Of a stretch of 58,651 bases of DNA, positions 33,135-45,741 are shown piece by piece. Each line of letters starts with the position of its first letter. The first letter of the stretch is position 1. This DNA comes from Discostella pseudostelligera (lineage: Eukaryota > Bacillariophyta > Thalassiosirophyceae > Thalassiosirales > Thalassiosiraceae). The translations under genes were made by a program, and so were the position numbers. Below the pieces are notes generated by a model. That model was not told the origin of the DNA. It searched no databases and worked only from the letters and a program-made list of their open reading frames with translations. The DNA is taken from positions 1 through 58,651 of the forward strand of contig JALLBK010000249.1 in the NCBI GenBank assembly GCA_036940085.1. Direction: 5' to 3'.

Positions 33135-34589
33135 TCATCTTGGTTCATCTCTTACATTCGCCAGATCTGCCTCCAATCCATCCTGCTCATCATCCTCCAA
33201 AAAATCCATATCACTTCCCCCCACAACCATCATCGATGTATCACGATGCAACAATTGTCGTTTCACCTCGTTAATATCCAACTCTTCCATTATAGACGTG
33301 GGTACCTCCACTTCCGCATCATCGTCATCTTCATCCTCTGCATCATCATCATCGCCGCAAGCCGTGGAACTCAATACTCCCAAAGTCGCTATGGAACTAG
33401 TAAGTTTGCCATTCAAAATAGGTTTCTCTCGTAGGTGGATCATACCGTCGGGAAATTCTAAAATATCATTGCCATCCTTCCCTTCGTCGTCGTCCTCCTC
33501 TTCCTCCTCCTCGATAACTCCACCGTCATTATCATCATCGACACCCTCCTCGTCCTCTTCCTCATTCAATGTATTCAATTGCAATGCAGCTGGAGAACTA
33601 AGCGACTTATTTCCTGCCATGTTATGCCCCTCCCTCAACAACACTGTTCGTTCCGGCGATAAATTTTCCTCCCCGGCCACTGCTGCCATGCTGCTCATCT
33701 CGGATGATTCCTCCACGGTATTACTACCACTACTCCCACTCGATGGTCGTTTACAAAATGTCAAATTAGTAAAAGCATGCACATCCTCGAGTGCTTCTTC
33801 ACTCATACGTTCATTCAGCGTGGGCAAACTGCCGCCATTATTCCCCGAAATGCAGTGTTTGCGCAAAAGTTCTTGCATCTCCCCCTGGGTAGTTTCTGGA
33901 TCTAAATCACGAAATCCAAGCTTGTCTAATAGTATATCCCGATCAATGAGGATTGTTAGTTCACCACTACCACTTCTACCATGATGAGAATGATGAGAAT
34001 GTAGACGATGATGTTCGTTGGTGGCAGCAATTCCATCGAGGGAAGAACCCACCGATATCGAGGGAGAGACACCTGTGCCAGTAATGACTAGCTCAGCCAA
34101 TGCAGTACCAGACAAATTGCGACTAGGGGGGCTACTACTATTTCGTCGTGATCCGGGACGTGATCGCGATGAGCTGCGAGAGCGTGGTGCACCGCAAAGC
34201 TTGGCGGGTGTTCGAAGGGCGTGGAGATGCATGGGGGCAGCGTAGAGGGCCTCATCATCATCATCATCTGCGTCGTCGTCGACTTCTTCAGCTTTGTTAG
34301 CTGCTACTGCTACTGCTTCCGTAGCTGGTGCAGCATCAGCGGCATCGTCGTCGTCGTTGGGTAACGCAATATCCAAAGAGCAAGACGAAGAGCGGGTCAT
34401 TAGCAGTTTCGTCCCAGTATTGACATCGTCGGTATTCACTGCGCCTGTGTCTGCGCCGGTGCCAACACCAGCGGCAAACGACGAGGCATCTTCTTCTGCC
34501 TCAGTGATGGCAACGGAAGATCCAGCAATGGTGTCCACCGTATCGGCGGCGAGGGAGGCAGTATCGTTGTCGACGGGGGCAGACATCAT
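33135..34589 (-). CDS. Acidic low-complexity hypothetical protein
   Basis: 484 residues from the ATG pair at 34589; a single exon. Long Asp/Glu runs alternate with Ser/Arg-rich (SRSSSRSRPGSRRNSSSPPS) and Ala/Val-rich segments. A short predicted ordered part, LTILIDRDILLDKLGFRDLDP followed by TQGEMQELLRKHCI (about residues 215-250), is the only non-repetitive block. No family was recognised. No signal peptide or membrane span. Probably a disordered nuclear or cytosolic protein. It is divergent to the FEX gene and shares its promoter. Confidence 0.6.
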   Translation of the reverse strand: MMSAPVDNDTASLAADTVDTIAGSSVAITEAEEDASSFAAGVGTGADTGAVNTDDVNTGTKLLMTRSSSCSLDIALPNDDDDAADAAPATEAVAVAANKAEEVDDDADDDDDEALYAAPMHLHALRTPAKLCGAPRSRSSSRSRPGSRRNSSSPPSRNLSGTALAELVITGTGVSPSISVGSSLDGIAATNEHHRLHSHHSHHGRSGSGELTILIDRDILLDKLGFRDLDPETTQGEMQELLRKHCISGNNGGSLPTLNERMSEEALEDVHAFTNLTFCKRPSSGSSGSNTVEESSEMSSMAAVAGEENLSPERTVLLREGHNMAGNKSLSSPAALQLNTLNEEEDEEGVDDDNDGGVIEEEEEEDDDEGKDGNDILEFPDGMIHLREKPILNGKLTSSIATLGVLSSTACGDDDDAEDEDDDDAEVEVPTSIMEELDINEVKRQLLHRDTSMMVVGGSDMDFLEDDEQDGLEADLANVRDEPR

Positions 34590-34735
34590 CTTGACCACGT
34601 AATATTATGATGCAATTGAAATAAATAAATAATTGAGAACGCTGTTATGACTATCGTACTTGCTGTTGTTGTGTCTTGTTGTTGGTGGTGCGTGCCTCTC
34701 TCTCGCTCATCATCGCGGTCGGCAGGGCGGGGCTC

Positions 34736-34868
34736 TTCCCGCCAAAAGCTGCCACACGTGTGAGTGAATTTCTAAAATGGCGGGAAGAGATTCGATTTTC
34801 TCTGCATGATTTCCGCCATGTAGACACAACTGCGGTAGAAAAATCGCGCGAACATGAAATGGCGGGAA
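34736..34868. promoter_or_regulatory. Divergent promoter with GGCGGGAA motifs and a CACGTG box
   Basis: TTCCCGCC at 34736-34743, GGCGGGAA at 34779-34786 and 34861-34868, and CACGTG at 34755-34760, between the acidic protein (-) and FEX (+) starts. AAATGGCGGGAA is repeated here almost exactly. Regulatory role inferred. Confidence 0.45.
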
Positions 34869-35021
34869 CTGCACTTACCACCAAAACCAACCGCAACAGC
34901 AAGAGCGTCACTTTCCGACGGCAAACCATGGCGCACGGCGGCAACTATCGAGGCTTATCGTAGCAGCACAGGGCGATTCGAGAGCAGTAATGACGCAATA
35001 GGAGGGAGTATCGTAGAAGAA

Positions 35022-37822
35022 ATGTCGCAGCGAGATGAAATGAGGGTTAGCCCAGTAGATAACAGCAACGGGGGCAATGACACCGACGCAGAGCAGCAGC
35101 ATCCACCACCGTCGATGACGACGACGACGCTATGGGAATCGCCTCCCAAATTGCAGCAAAGACCAATGACAACCTATCATATAGCGACGGCATCTCCACC
35201 AATTGCTACTACTAATAATTCACTGTCCCCTCTCCGAAATAGAAGAAATACAAGTCCAAGCTCAAGCAATTCTCAAGATCATAATCATCATGGAAATAGT
35301 AGTAGTTGTGAGGGATCAGGCGAATCGACTGCAGCACTTCGAATCGACGACTACAAACAACAACAACAACAACAACAACAGCAGCAGCAGCAACCCCAAC
35401 AGACAGCAATACCCGAAGAAGCAGAATTCGATACTACCATCAGCAACAAGAACAACAATGACAACGACAATAATAACAATATCCTCCTCCTACAATCCTT
35501 CTGGCGAACATACGACACCATAATCATTCTCTCCATCTGCTCCATTATTGGAATAGTCTTCCGTATGCTCAGTGCTAAATGGTTCCGATTAGAAATGGGA
35601 TCGGTTTTTTCAGAAGATTCGGCACTTGGGACGAATTTACCATTGAATGTATGGAGTTGTTTCTTGATGGGATTGCTTTGTAGTGGAAGGTGAGAGACGA
35701 GAGTGAATGAATGGTACAGTATTGCCCAATTTGTATTTCTCCTGTCCCTCGTTCTCAAACAATCATGCAAATCATCGTCGGACTGCTCATTTTCTTAGAG
35801 AGGCGATGGGAATTGTTCGCTCTAAAGTGTATGGTGGAGCCAATCCCTATGGGACGGGTAGAGGCATAATAGATGTGGGTAAAGGGGCGTATCGGTAAGT
35901 TGTTTTCCCCAACTGATGCGCTGGCAAATCCTTATGGTTTGTGTCTGTACGCTGGCATTCAACATCACATCTCTCACACACTCTCTCTAGGGGAGTCATG
36001 CATGCTGGTAGAGCTGGTATCCATCGCGCTCGAGGCTGTGTCGGTGTTCAGAAAACTACTAGTAACGATCGATGGGAGAAAATGAAATCATCATCGTCAT
36101 CATCATCTATGAACATGACCAATCCTAGCTTTCGCAGACGACAAAGAAGTAGTAGTGCACAAGTAGACGATGATGATGGTATCAGATCAAGCACTGGACA
36201 ACCGGGTCATGATGAATTCAATGATCAATGCGTCAATCAGCATCCTGGAGGTAGTGATGAGTCCACCATCGCGGGCTTACTTGGACTTGATGATGAATTT
36301 CGGATTGTCGGATCCAATAATACTAACAGTGAGGATGAGATACGTGATGTTCAGCTACGTGCATTGACACGACGGATACTTGCCAGTCCGAGCCTTGCAT
36401 TTTTCCCCGCAAAGAAGGTTGAGAACGATGTCATGTGAGTAGAAGGAGTTGTTCTCCTTTGGTTTTCTAAATACGCTTGTAGCGCCCACGATGATGTGCG
36501 CTTTAGTCAAGGAGCGAGCTGATCCCGTTATTTTGCTGCTTCCGCTTTTTAGGGAACACTATGAAATTGAGGCTCCATCATCGCCAAAATCAATGGCGCC
36601 CGATGATTGCTTTGAAATCGGAAACTTGGATGAAATTGATGAGATGACGTCGGGTTTCGGTACAGGAGGAGGAGTGTCTGGTCAGCAGAGCTTAGTGCAG
36701 AATTCTTCTCAGTTTGCAACGGAACCGCAACATAAATCTACACCTTCTATTGACACTATCGAGGAAGTTGTTACTGAGCGAGGGCATTCAATAAGTGATC
36801 ACGTCACTACCATTCGGCGTGTTCGTCATTTGGATGGGTGGGATGTCGACACGTCTCCGGAAAAAATGAAGCACATTATTTTACTCGGTTGTCGAATGGG
36901 ATTCTGTGGAGCACTTGGTACCTTTGCGAGCTTGAATGCTAGTGTTGTTCGCCTCCTAAAAGTAGGATTGTACGGAGAAGCGCTCATGGGGTATGCGATC
37001 AGCATCCAACTGGGAATTGTCTCCTACAGATTCGGTCAGCACCTAGCTGTGTATATCTTTGTATGGAGATGTAGACGAGAGACGAAGCGGGAGGAACGAG
37101 GAGGGTACGGACTACGCTTGCAGCACATGGATATAGAGGAGGATGTTTCCTCCGCCACCATTCATCCAAGCACACAAGAACCACCCCGTCGCCGACGGTA
37201 TATTTCTGTTCGAGCGTGTGCAACATTTGTGTTCTTCGCTACGTTTGTGTCATTGATCTTAGCCATCATATTCTTCCCTGCACATAGGCCGTATTTGATT
37301 AGCCTCCTCTTCACTCCATTCGGTTGTCTTGCTAGATGGAAGTTAATGAACAAATACAACAAATCTCTGCCTGGCTTTCCACTGGGTACATTTGCATGCA
37401 ATATCGGTGGCTGTGCACTGAGTGGTAGTTTGGCTTCTTTCATCGCTGGCAAGTGCACCCTTTTGCAACGAATAATTGATGAATGTCCCCTGACTCTTTC
37501 ACAGCTAACGACATATTTGTTGTATCATCAGGTAACCCAGGTGCAGACGGCAATCTTGTTTTGACTTCCATGATAGCAGGTTTTGCAGGAGCTCTGAGCA
37601 CTTTCGCAGCATTTATTATTGGTACGTCGAGAACGATTGGATGAACTTCTTTCCTCTATTGCCGCACTCACATCGACGTTCTGTTGCACAGAGATATTAT
37701 CACTGATCGATCCCATCATTTTCAAGTTCGACGGCGTGGTTTATTCAATAATCACAATACTATGGGCAGTGATTATCGGTTTTGTCGTCAGCCAGGCGAA
37801 AAATTGGGCAGATGAAATGTAG
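35022..37822 (+). CDS. FEX: Fused two-domain FEX/CrcB fluoride channel, six exons
   Basis: Join 35022..35689, 35799..35894, 35991..36434, 36553..37448, 37505..37621, 37692..37822; 783 residues. An in-frame ATG at 34854 would add 56 residues but overlaps a promoter-like GGCGGGAA motif. Domain 1: SIIGIVFRML, GTNLPLNVWSCFLMG, RMGFCGALGTFASLN. Domain 2: FGCLARW, GTFACNIGGCALSG, GFAGALSTFAAF. Each half carries the Arg, the GT..N motif and the Phe-box of Fluc/CrcB channels, which export toxic fluoride; eukaryotic FEX proteins fuse two such halves. A disordered loop of about 180 residues splits domain 1, and the N-terminus has polyQ. Intron 4 (37449-37504, 56 bp) begins GCAAGT, a GC-AG intron; only this junction gives the second Phe-box in frame. 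Likely plasma membrane. Confidence 0.82.
37449..37504 (+). other. GC-AG intron in the FEX gene
   Basis: Begins GCAAGTG and ends TTTCACAG, with CTGAC about 15 bases before the end as a possible branch point. A GT donor 4 bases on would give a stop codon. The GC donor restores GFAGALSTFAAF downstream. Confidence 0.65.
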
Positions 37823-38077
37823 CTCGTATGCACTCGTTCGTCAGTAGACAATGCAGAGATGATATTATGGAAATACGTCGGCTGTGTTTGAAGACAAATA
37901 GCAATGGAGCGCTCGGGTTTGAGGCCTAAATCCTCTTGATGATTTCATGGAACTACACACTATATCGGTGCTTGTTGGAGTCGAGATGATCTCGAAATCG
38001 CCTGAGGACCACCGCAAGCATTACACCGAACCTAGCTGAATTGACTAGTAAGACTAATAATTTACATTGATATACGC

Positions 38078-40076
38078 TTACGTGGAATGTTGTATTGATG
38101 AATCACTGAGAGCAGTCCTGCCCTCTTCCAATCTCTCCAAGATGGTACCTAGCTCACGGATAAATTCATCTGGATCACTCGTGTTCGAATTTCTACTGGC
38201 TGCTGCATTTTCTGAATGACTTCTTGCATTAGCTGGTGTACAAAATTTTGACAAGGAAGAGAGTGCCGCCACGAAGCATGACAGAGCTAGCAGTAGAATC
38301 ATCCCCAGGCAAGTGAATGGAAGCATTAATAGAGAAGATAGAAAACTGCCCCAGAAGGAAATGCAGTTTACCACTACCGTAATGTGCGACGTTGACGAGT
38401 GAGGATGCAGAGAACAATTCATCACAAGGCATGGAATAAAATACGATGAGAGCTACTCACCACGCTCTCTATTTGTGTTTCCGCAGCTTGGAACAAAACA
38501 AGGACAAAGTAACATACTGACTAGAGTCAATACCACCGACGGAATTCCAAGCACGATTATTTGAAAGCCCGACATCAGTCTTGCCCCCCAAATGGTGCAT
38601 CGCAATGGGTCTGTATTCTCGTCTAGCTGCAGATTCGCGCATCCTCTCAGGTTCCTATATTGTAAATGCAGTAAACACAGCATCATTCAGGGACAAGCAG
38701 GGATAGGTGCAATAGTTAGAGGTATGCCGACTGCCGACTCACCACCAGCGAAAGTGTTCCGGGAACGCCCCATCATCCACAATTGCCCCGCACAGCCAAC
38801 AGAAGTGAGTTCCACATGATCCACATTTGATTTGATTACAACCACCCTCTTTTGAGACCGATATGCCACAGGTAGGACAGGGCTTGGCACGAAGAACACG
38901 GCTGGCGAAATCAACATTGGCTCGATCAAGTTCCAAGGACTTCTTGTGATATTCAGTGCATGAAATTCTACTTGTAGAATCAGTTCCGGAGTGAGCGTTG
39001 GAATGGAAGTAACAGAATTCCTTGCTGCATTTATGGCAGGTAACAATGGGAGTTTTTGATTTAATAAGAGCGGGGGTGGTTTCATCCTGAGGTATTTTAG
39101 CAAGATTGCTCTCCAGGGGTGGCTTGCTCCCCCGTTCATCAGTAATTGAGCTCGACATCGCTTCATCATAACTCGGCGTCGCTTCATCATTATTGATCGA
39201 CGACGTAGTCAAGGTAGGAATGACACCATCTGATGGCTCGATATCACTGTCTACTTTCGGGTTTTCTTTCTGCTCTTTGTCAGCCGCGACAACAATCTCA
39301 ATGTTCTCGTCCCTCTGGGCATCCCTGGATGACGTATCTTTCGCATTGCCCCGCCTAGGAGTACGTTGAAAGACACTCAGCAAATTTCCCGTCGAAACAT
39401 TGGATCTATCAGTGGCAGTAGCTGCTGCAACCGCAGGAGCAGCATCCTGTGATAAAAACTTGGACTGGTATTGTTTCATAGCCTCCTCGTCAAAAAGATG
39501 CGCTTCGTCGCAATTTGGACATCTCCGTACTGCATCCCTACCATGATGGAGGTCGAACTTGATCTTTTGGTATTTTATCCATAGTTGATCCGCTATGTCC
39601 TCACTTTTGTTATTTTTGCAAGTGCTGCTCTTTGACGTGAAGATATGGTAGCATGGATCATCGGCAGTGCAGAACAAATCAGCCCTAGTGTTGGATTCGT
39701 CGTCATCGCCCACAGAAAGATGTAGCAGCTGATCGATATCCATCTCTTCTAAAAGCACATTGCATAGACGAAAATCATCGTCTTCGGTAGAAGATACTTT
39801 GAAGTGGCAACAAGGGATGTCTACTTCTCCGTCGAAGAGCTTGGAGCGGACGTAGGCGCGTAGGCAAGTGGTGCAGAATTGATGGTTGCAAGACGACAGT
39901 TGAAAAATAGGGCAAGATGCACCATCGGCATCTCGCTTGCAGTCATTGGAATCGTCGAGATCACACGTGGTGGTGGTGTACGCAGCTGGCTTTTCAACGA
40001 GGCAAATTGGACATGTAAAGGTTGTCTCATCGTCGGGATGAGTACAACATGATGTGGACGAAGGATTCGACGACAT
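38078..40076 (-). CDS. RBR (RING-IBR-RING2) E3 ubiquitin ligase with C-terminal membrane helices, three exons
   Basis: Join 40076..38743, 38654..38461, 38373..38078 (introns 88 and 87 bp); 607 residues; start ATG at 40076. RING1: CPICLVEKP with SSCNHQFCTTCLRAYV. IBR: RRCPNCDEAH and CHKCSKEFCYFH, interrupted by about 150 disordered residues. RING2: CPTCGISVSKEGGCNQIKC and CGTHFCWLCG. The Cys in GGC is the expected thioester-forming residue, so transfer likely runs through a ubiquitin-Cys intermediate as in Parkin and HHARI. Exons 2 and 3 add two hydrophobic spans (GFQIIVLGIPSVVLTLVSM and LPFTCLGMILLLALSCFVAAL), suggesting an organelle or ER membrane anchor like that of RNF144. It is divergent to the small ORF at 40484. 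Confidence 0.85.
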
Positions 40077-40483
40077 GCTTCTCGCCGTTCGAAGGTAAAA
40101 ATGATATTAAGAAGGTGGGAATTTCAACGATCCAATCACCTCAGCGAATACAACTGAAATGTGACAATGATATATTTGGCTCTATCGGGCCCTCTTTCCA
40201 TTGCAATATGCCGTATCTTTCCGAATCCGAAGCGATATTCATTTCATGGTGTCGTGTTCATGTTCATGGTCGTCGGTGCCGGTCCGGCTCCGCTCTTCCG
40301 CCAGCCGGAGGTGAATGAACTCTCTCCCGTCCCGCGCAAATTGTTTGTCTTCTTTCCCGCCACATTCTTTCCACAGTTTCCTTCCCGCCATTTCTTTCGC
40401 CAGAATCTTTCTTCCCGCCATAAGTAATACGGCCTGTTCTCACTGTCCAGCACCGGCACCATCACCACCAACCCATCATCATC
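40077..40483. promoter_or_regulatory. Promoter region with three TTCCCGCC motifs
   Basis: TTTCCCGCC at 40353, CTTCCCGCC at 40381 and CTTCCCGCC at 40411 sit within 67 bp, together with TTTCGCC at 40396. E2F-like by motif. They lie between the RBR ligase (-) and the small ORF (+). Confidence 0.5.
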
Positions 40484-40657
40484 ATGGCCGCCGATCAGCA
40501 ACGACATGCCTCATCAACCCACCACAACCATAGTAGATTCGATCAAGTAGTTGACGACGATGAATATGTCATCCTATACTGTGCAATGACCGTCAATTCC
40601 ATGACAGGTGAGTCTTCGTCGGGGGTGTCGGACGCCTCCGTCGTCCGTCGACGATGA
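40484..40657 (+). CDS. Possible small protein or first exon (57 residues)
   Basis: ATG at 40484 to TGA at 40655-40657. It starts MAADQQRHASSTHHNHSR, then FDQVVDDDEYVILYCAMTVN. A GTGAGT splice donor at 40610, directly after ATGACAG, hints that this may be exon 1 of a gene whose later exons I cannot find before the GlcG-like gene. The TTCCCGCC cluster upstream supports real transcription. Unknown family. Confidence 0.3.
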   Translation: MAADQQRHASSTHHNHSRFDQVVDDDEYVILYCAMTVNSMTGESSSGVSDASVVRRR

Positions 40658-40780
40658 CCATCGAGGAGATTTCGAGAGATTCTTCCGTAGTCCCATGATT
40701 ATACGATATTAGTATCATTTATTATCTGAGTAACTGCATATGTTGTTGGATACACCACATCTACGCGATGTCGACGGCAA

Positions 40781-41341
40781 CTATAATTTGGATATTATTG
40801 CATTCACTGCTGCCGTTGCCACTTGCTCATCTTCATTCGGTTTAACCCCACTCACTCCCACAGCACCAACACACATTTCATTGGCAAAGATAGGTAACCC
40901 CCCTCGCATGAGAACGAACGGCGCCGATAATAGCGCAGTTCTACTGCTTCCATCAGAGACATTTGTTGCGTCTTCGAGTACGCCGGTGGGTTTGTGAAAT
41001 AGAGCCGCAGTTTTCGCCTTCCCCACTGCAATCTCATGTGATGCAGGAAATGCATCATCGCATCTGTTGACAAGTAGTGGAACACCTCCAGCATCGGAAA
41101 TGGCAATTGTAACTTTCCACCCCTTCGCCGACGCTTCTTGGCATGCCGCATCCATCGCCGCTTGTGCCGCCGCGGATGTCAAAGTAAAGGTTGATTTGAA
41201 CATTGACTCGTACACAATGATGTACGTTGGTCTCTGTTTTGGTGTTATGGATATGTGTCCCTGGAGAAAACCGGCGGTTATTGAAATGAAGCTCAACGGA
41301 ACCAAAAGAATGGTCAGTACCGTAGTGAACGACAACATCAT
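40781..41341 (-). CDS. GlcG/HbpS-like (DUF336) protein with signal peptide
   Basis: 186 residues from the ATG pair at 41341. Residues 2-24 form a clear signal peptide (MLSFTTVLTILLVPLSFISI). The rest follows the GlcG/HbpS fold: TSAAAQAAMDAACQEASAKGW, VTIAISDAGGVPLLVNRCDD, AFPASHEIAVGKAKTAALF, then PFVLMRGGLPIFANEMCVGAVGVSGV. Bacterial HbpS binds haem; GlcG itself has no known activity. The family is mainly bacterial, so an origin by transfer is possible. It is secreted or enters the endomembrane system; no ASAF plastid motif is obvious (TAGFLQG is only a weak candidate). The 1160 bp upstream is repeat-rich. Confidence 0.8.
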   Translation of the reverse strand: MMLSFTTVLTILLVPLSFISITAGFLQGHISITPKQRPTYIIVYESMFKSTFTLTSAAAQAAMDAACQEASAKGWKVTIAISDAGGVPLLVNRCDDAFPASHEIAVGKAKTAALFHKPTGVLEDATNVSDGSSRTALLSAPFVLMRGGLPIFANEMCVGAVGVSGVKPNEDEQVATAAVNAIISKL

Positions 41342-41900
41342 GGTGAGCGGTGAGTTATGATTTGAGTTGTGTGGTGGTGGAAGGCGGCCATGCACGCACA
41401 CTGCACAAGCACAATGCGAAGAGCTCGTTTGGCGATATTTGGTACGGGTTGTTCCTCTCGCAATTTCGCTGATTCGCAACCTTCTTCTTCGGCTTCGTTG
41501 GACCGAGCATTGAATATGAATTCAAAATGCTCTAACGTGTTCGCTGCCCTGCCGCGGCCTCCGTGTTACAGCCCCGACGCTGACAACATCTCGTGTGACG
41601 TGGGACACAGGTGACCGACCAGCAGCTGCTTGCAAACTTGCACCGCGGAGCTCTTCACCCGACGAAGAGAAAACGAAAATGGCGCCTTATCGCAAGCTAT
41701 CTCTCACAGTCGACATGCCCGCTAGCATCGACATAGAGCACAAGCTCAAAGGTATCAGCCATACTCTAAATCCAAAAAAAGGTGTGGCACTCGAGGTGCA
41801 TTTCAAAACACCGCCCCCAACTCTCTTTTGCCTTCCTCACAGATGCTTTTGATCCGCCCGGCCTTCAAGCTGACATAACTACTTCAGCATAAAAACAAGT

Positions 41901-41955
41901 GGAATAGTGCGTTGTGTGCGTAATGGTCCTGGGTTGAGGACCCGGTCTCTCCTGA
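41901..41955 (+). mobile_element. tRNA-related fragment, possible SINE relic
   Basis: TAGTGCGTTG...TAATGGTCCTGGGTTGAGGACCCGG resembles the A/B-box part of tRNA-derived SINEs. CTGGG at 41929-41933 and CCCGG at 41941-41945 close a 7-base loop TTGAGGA, like a T-arm, with one G-T pair. No full cloverleaf can be drawn. The call is tentative. Confidence 0.3.
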
Positions 41956-42061
41956 CAGTCACGATAATGAATTCGTAGCTTGTCCAAGTATCGTTAGACA
42001 CGTGTAAAGATTCACGTGCATCGTCTGAGTTGTATGGTAGGAATTGACCTGAGCCGACGAC

Positions 42062-42180
42062 ATGACACCGTCGAGTGAGGACGAGTTGAAGTTCGTGCGT
42101 ATGACACCGTCAAGTGAGGACGAGTAGAAGATCACGCGTATGACACCGTCGAGAGTGAGGACGAGTAGAAGTTCATGCGT
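42062..42180. repeat. Minisatellite, three copies of a 39-41 bp unit
   Basis: Units at 42062-42100, 42101-42139 and 42140-42180, each beginning ATGACACCGTC and ending CGT, with GTGAGGACGAGT inside. Differences are a few substitutions and a 2-base insertion in the third. Confidence 0.9.
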
Positions 42181-42501
42181 TCGGCAAGGACATTCACCAT
42201 GACTTGACACAAAGAGGTGTGGCACTGTGGGTGCATGGATACACCGCCCCCCCTTCTTTTGCATTCTTTCCTTCTGCATTCAATCCTTTCATTAAGCAAT
42301 ACATCATGTAATTCGGTTAAGCAAGAGAATGTGTCGAAGTTCGAAGTAATAATATGATGCTATTACAGAGTCATGCGAGACGTTCCAGACTCATCGACTA
42401 ATCATCAATATCATCATCATTAGGCTTCTTACACTCCATCGACACACATAGAGGTAACATCATGGTGTTAGGTGTTGTTTGTTTGACATTTCATTCATCG
42501 C

Positions 42502-43428
42502 TTACTTGGTCTGATTGGCAACACCTTCAATCCTAGCTCTCACATCAGCCAAATCACCCAAATACATTCCACGCAACGGCCCAATAGCATCCTTACTCGG
42601 TATGACATTCAAATCATCATCGAGCTCATACACAAGTGGTACACCGGTGGGAATATTCAATCCAGTAATATCCTCCTCGCTAATTCCATCAAGATGCATC
42701 ACCAACGCTCGAAGAGTGTTGCCATGGGCGGCAATGAGCACCTTCTTTCCAGATTTGATGTCCGGCGCAATCTCCGACTTCCAAACCGGCATGAATCGTT
42801 CTGCGGTAGTTTTGAGACTCTCGGCCTTGGGCAAATCGGCCTTGTCGACATTGGCATATCGCGGATCATTTCCGGGGTAATATTCACTCGACTCATCACA
42901 TTCCGGGGGTGGAATATCATAACTCCTCCTCCAGATCAACACCTGCTCCTTTCCATGTCGATCTACCGTCTCCTGCTTATTCAAACCCTGCAATCCACCG
43001 TAATGGCGTTCATTTAAACGCCATGTGTTCACAATGGGAATGTACATCAAATCCAACTCTTCCAAAACAATCCACAATGTCTTGATAGCACGCTTCAACA
43101 CACTGGTGTAGGCCACGTCGAAGGTAAAGCCGCCAGCCTTGAGGAGTTGTCCACCCTGCGCTGCCTCGCCCAATCCCTTTTCATTGAGGGGCGCATCGGC
43201 CCATCCAGTGAAGATGTTGAGATCATTCCATGTTGATTCGCCGTGACGTACGAGCACGAGTTTGTGAGAGAAGAGCTCCGTCGACGACGACGAAGTTGAT
43301 GTCGGTTGTTGTTGCCGAAGGCGAAGGTTGTGGTGTGCGGCGGGGATAGGTGTGACAAAGGCGGAGGAGGTCGTCGCGCAGACGGCGGCCAATACAACGA
43401 GGATTGAATATCGTGATGATAACATCAT
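42502..43428 (-). CDS. PGAM: Plastid-targeted phosphoglycerate mutase, cofactor-dependent type
   Basis: 308 residues from the ATG pair at 43428 (upstream frame has no ATG). A signal peptide ([14 protein letters not shown]) ends in SSAFVTP, the ASAF plastid motif, followed by a basic Ser/Thr-rich transit segment. The mature enzyme starts with [12 protein letters not shown] (catalytic His) and continues with [39 protein letters not shown] and [16 protein letters not shown] (second His). It interconverts 3- and 2-phosphoglycerate using 2,3-bisphosphoglycerate. Length and all key residues are normal. It sits head-to-head with plastid enolase, the next enzyme of the pathway. Confident call; plastid location is inferred from the leader. 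Confidence 0.92.
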   Translation of the reverse strand: MMLSSRYSILVVLAAVCATTSSAFVTPIPAAHHNLRLRQQQPTSTSSSSTELFSHKLVLVRHGESTWNDLNIFTGWADAPLNEKGLGEAAQGGQLLKAGGFTFDVAYTSVLKRAIKTLWIVLEELDLMYIPIVNTWRLNERHYGGLQGLNKQETVDRHGKEQVLIWRRSYDIPPPECDESSEYYPGNDPRYANVDKADLPKAESLKTTAERFMPVWKSEIAPDIKSGKKVLIAAHGNTLRALVMHLDGISEEDITGLNIPTGVPLVYELDDDLNVIPSKDAIGPLRGMYLGDLADVRARIEGVANQTK

Positions 43429-43790
43429 GCTTGAGAAAGGTGGATAGGATAGGGTTGCAAAGGAGTGCAACAGTGAAGGTAGATAATAATATTATTATGT
43501 TGCACTTCCGCTGCCGATGCCGATGCCGATGGAAGGTGATGTCGACTGCACTGCCGACGACGAAGCCCGCCGACAAGGAGTGGACACAAGAGACGCCATA
43601 CGTACGGAGATCTTTTTTGGATTTGAATGATACGTAGGAATTCCATAGGACGCGATCTTTTGAACTCTCCTCCACCTTCCTCCACTTTGACGTGCTTTGA
43701 TGTGCTTTTTCGAGAGAGAACCCATGACGACCACCGACGCTCGACGATGGCACACAATCCACCCTATCCGCTTTGTATCAGTCTCTCACC
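43429..43790. promoter_or_regulatory. Bidirectional promoter between phosphoglycerate mutase and enolase
   Basis: 362 bp between the two ATGs. Contains CCGATGCCGATGCCGATGG (near 43514-43532), a six-base direct repeat. No TATA box recognised. Co-regulation of the pair is inferred. Confidence 0.55.

Positions 43791-45741
<1,951 letters not shown>

Larger units (their letters stand above)
41342..42501. other. Repeat-rich intergenic region between GlcG-like and phosphoglycerate mutase genes
   Basis: 1160 bp with no complete gene. It holds a short exon-like ORF from ATG 41679 (MAPYRKLSLTVDMPASIDIE), possibly a gene relic; an imperfect 55-60 bp direct repeat (41781-41840 and 42216-42275); a tRNA-T-arm-like fragment (about 41901-41955); and a three-copy minisatellite (42062-42180). 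Confidence 0.5.

Noticed and set aside
34854..35021. Upstream in-frame start of the FEX gene
   Set aside because: Not excluded, but it overlaps a GGCGGGAA promoter-like motif, so 35022 is preferred.
35351..35770. Reverse-strand ORF rich in Cys
   Set aside because: Poly-Cys is just the complement of the CAA/CAG run coding polyQ in the FEX gene.
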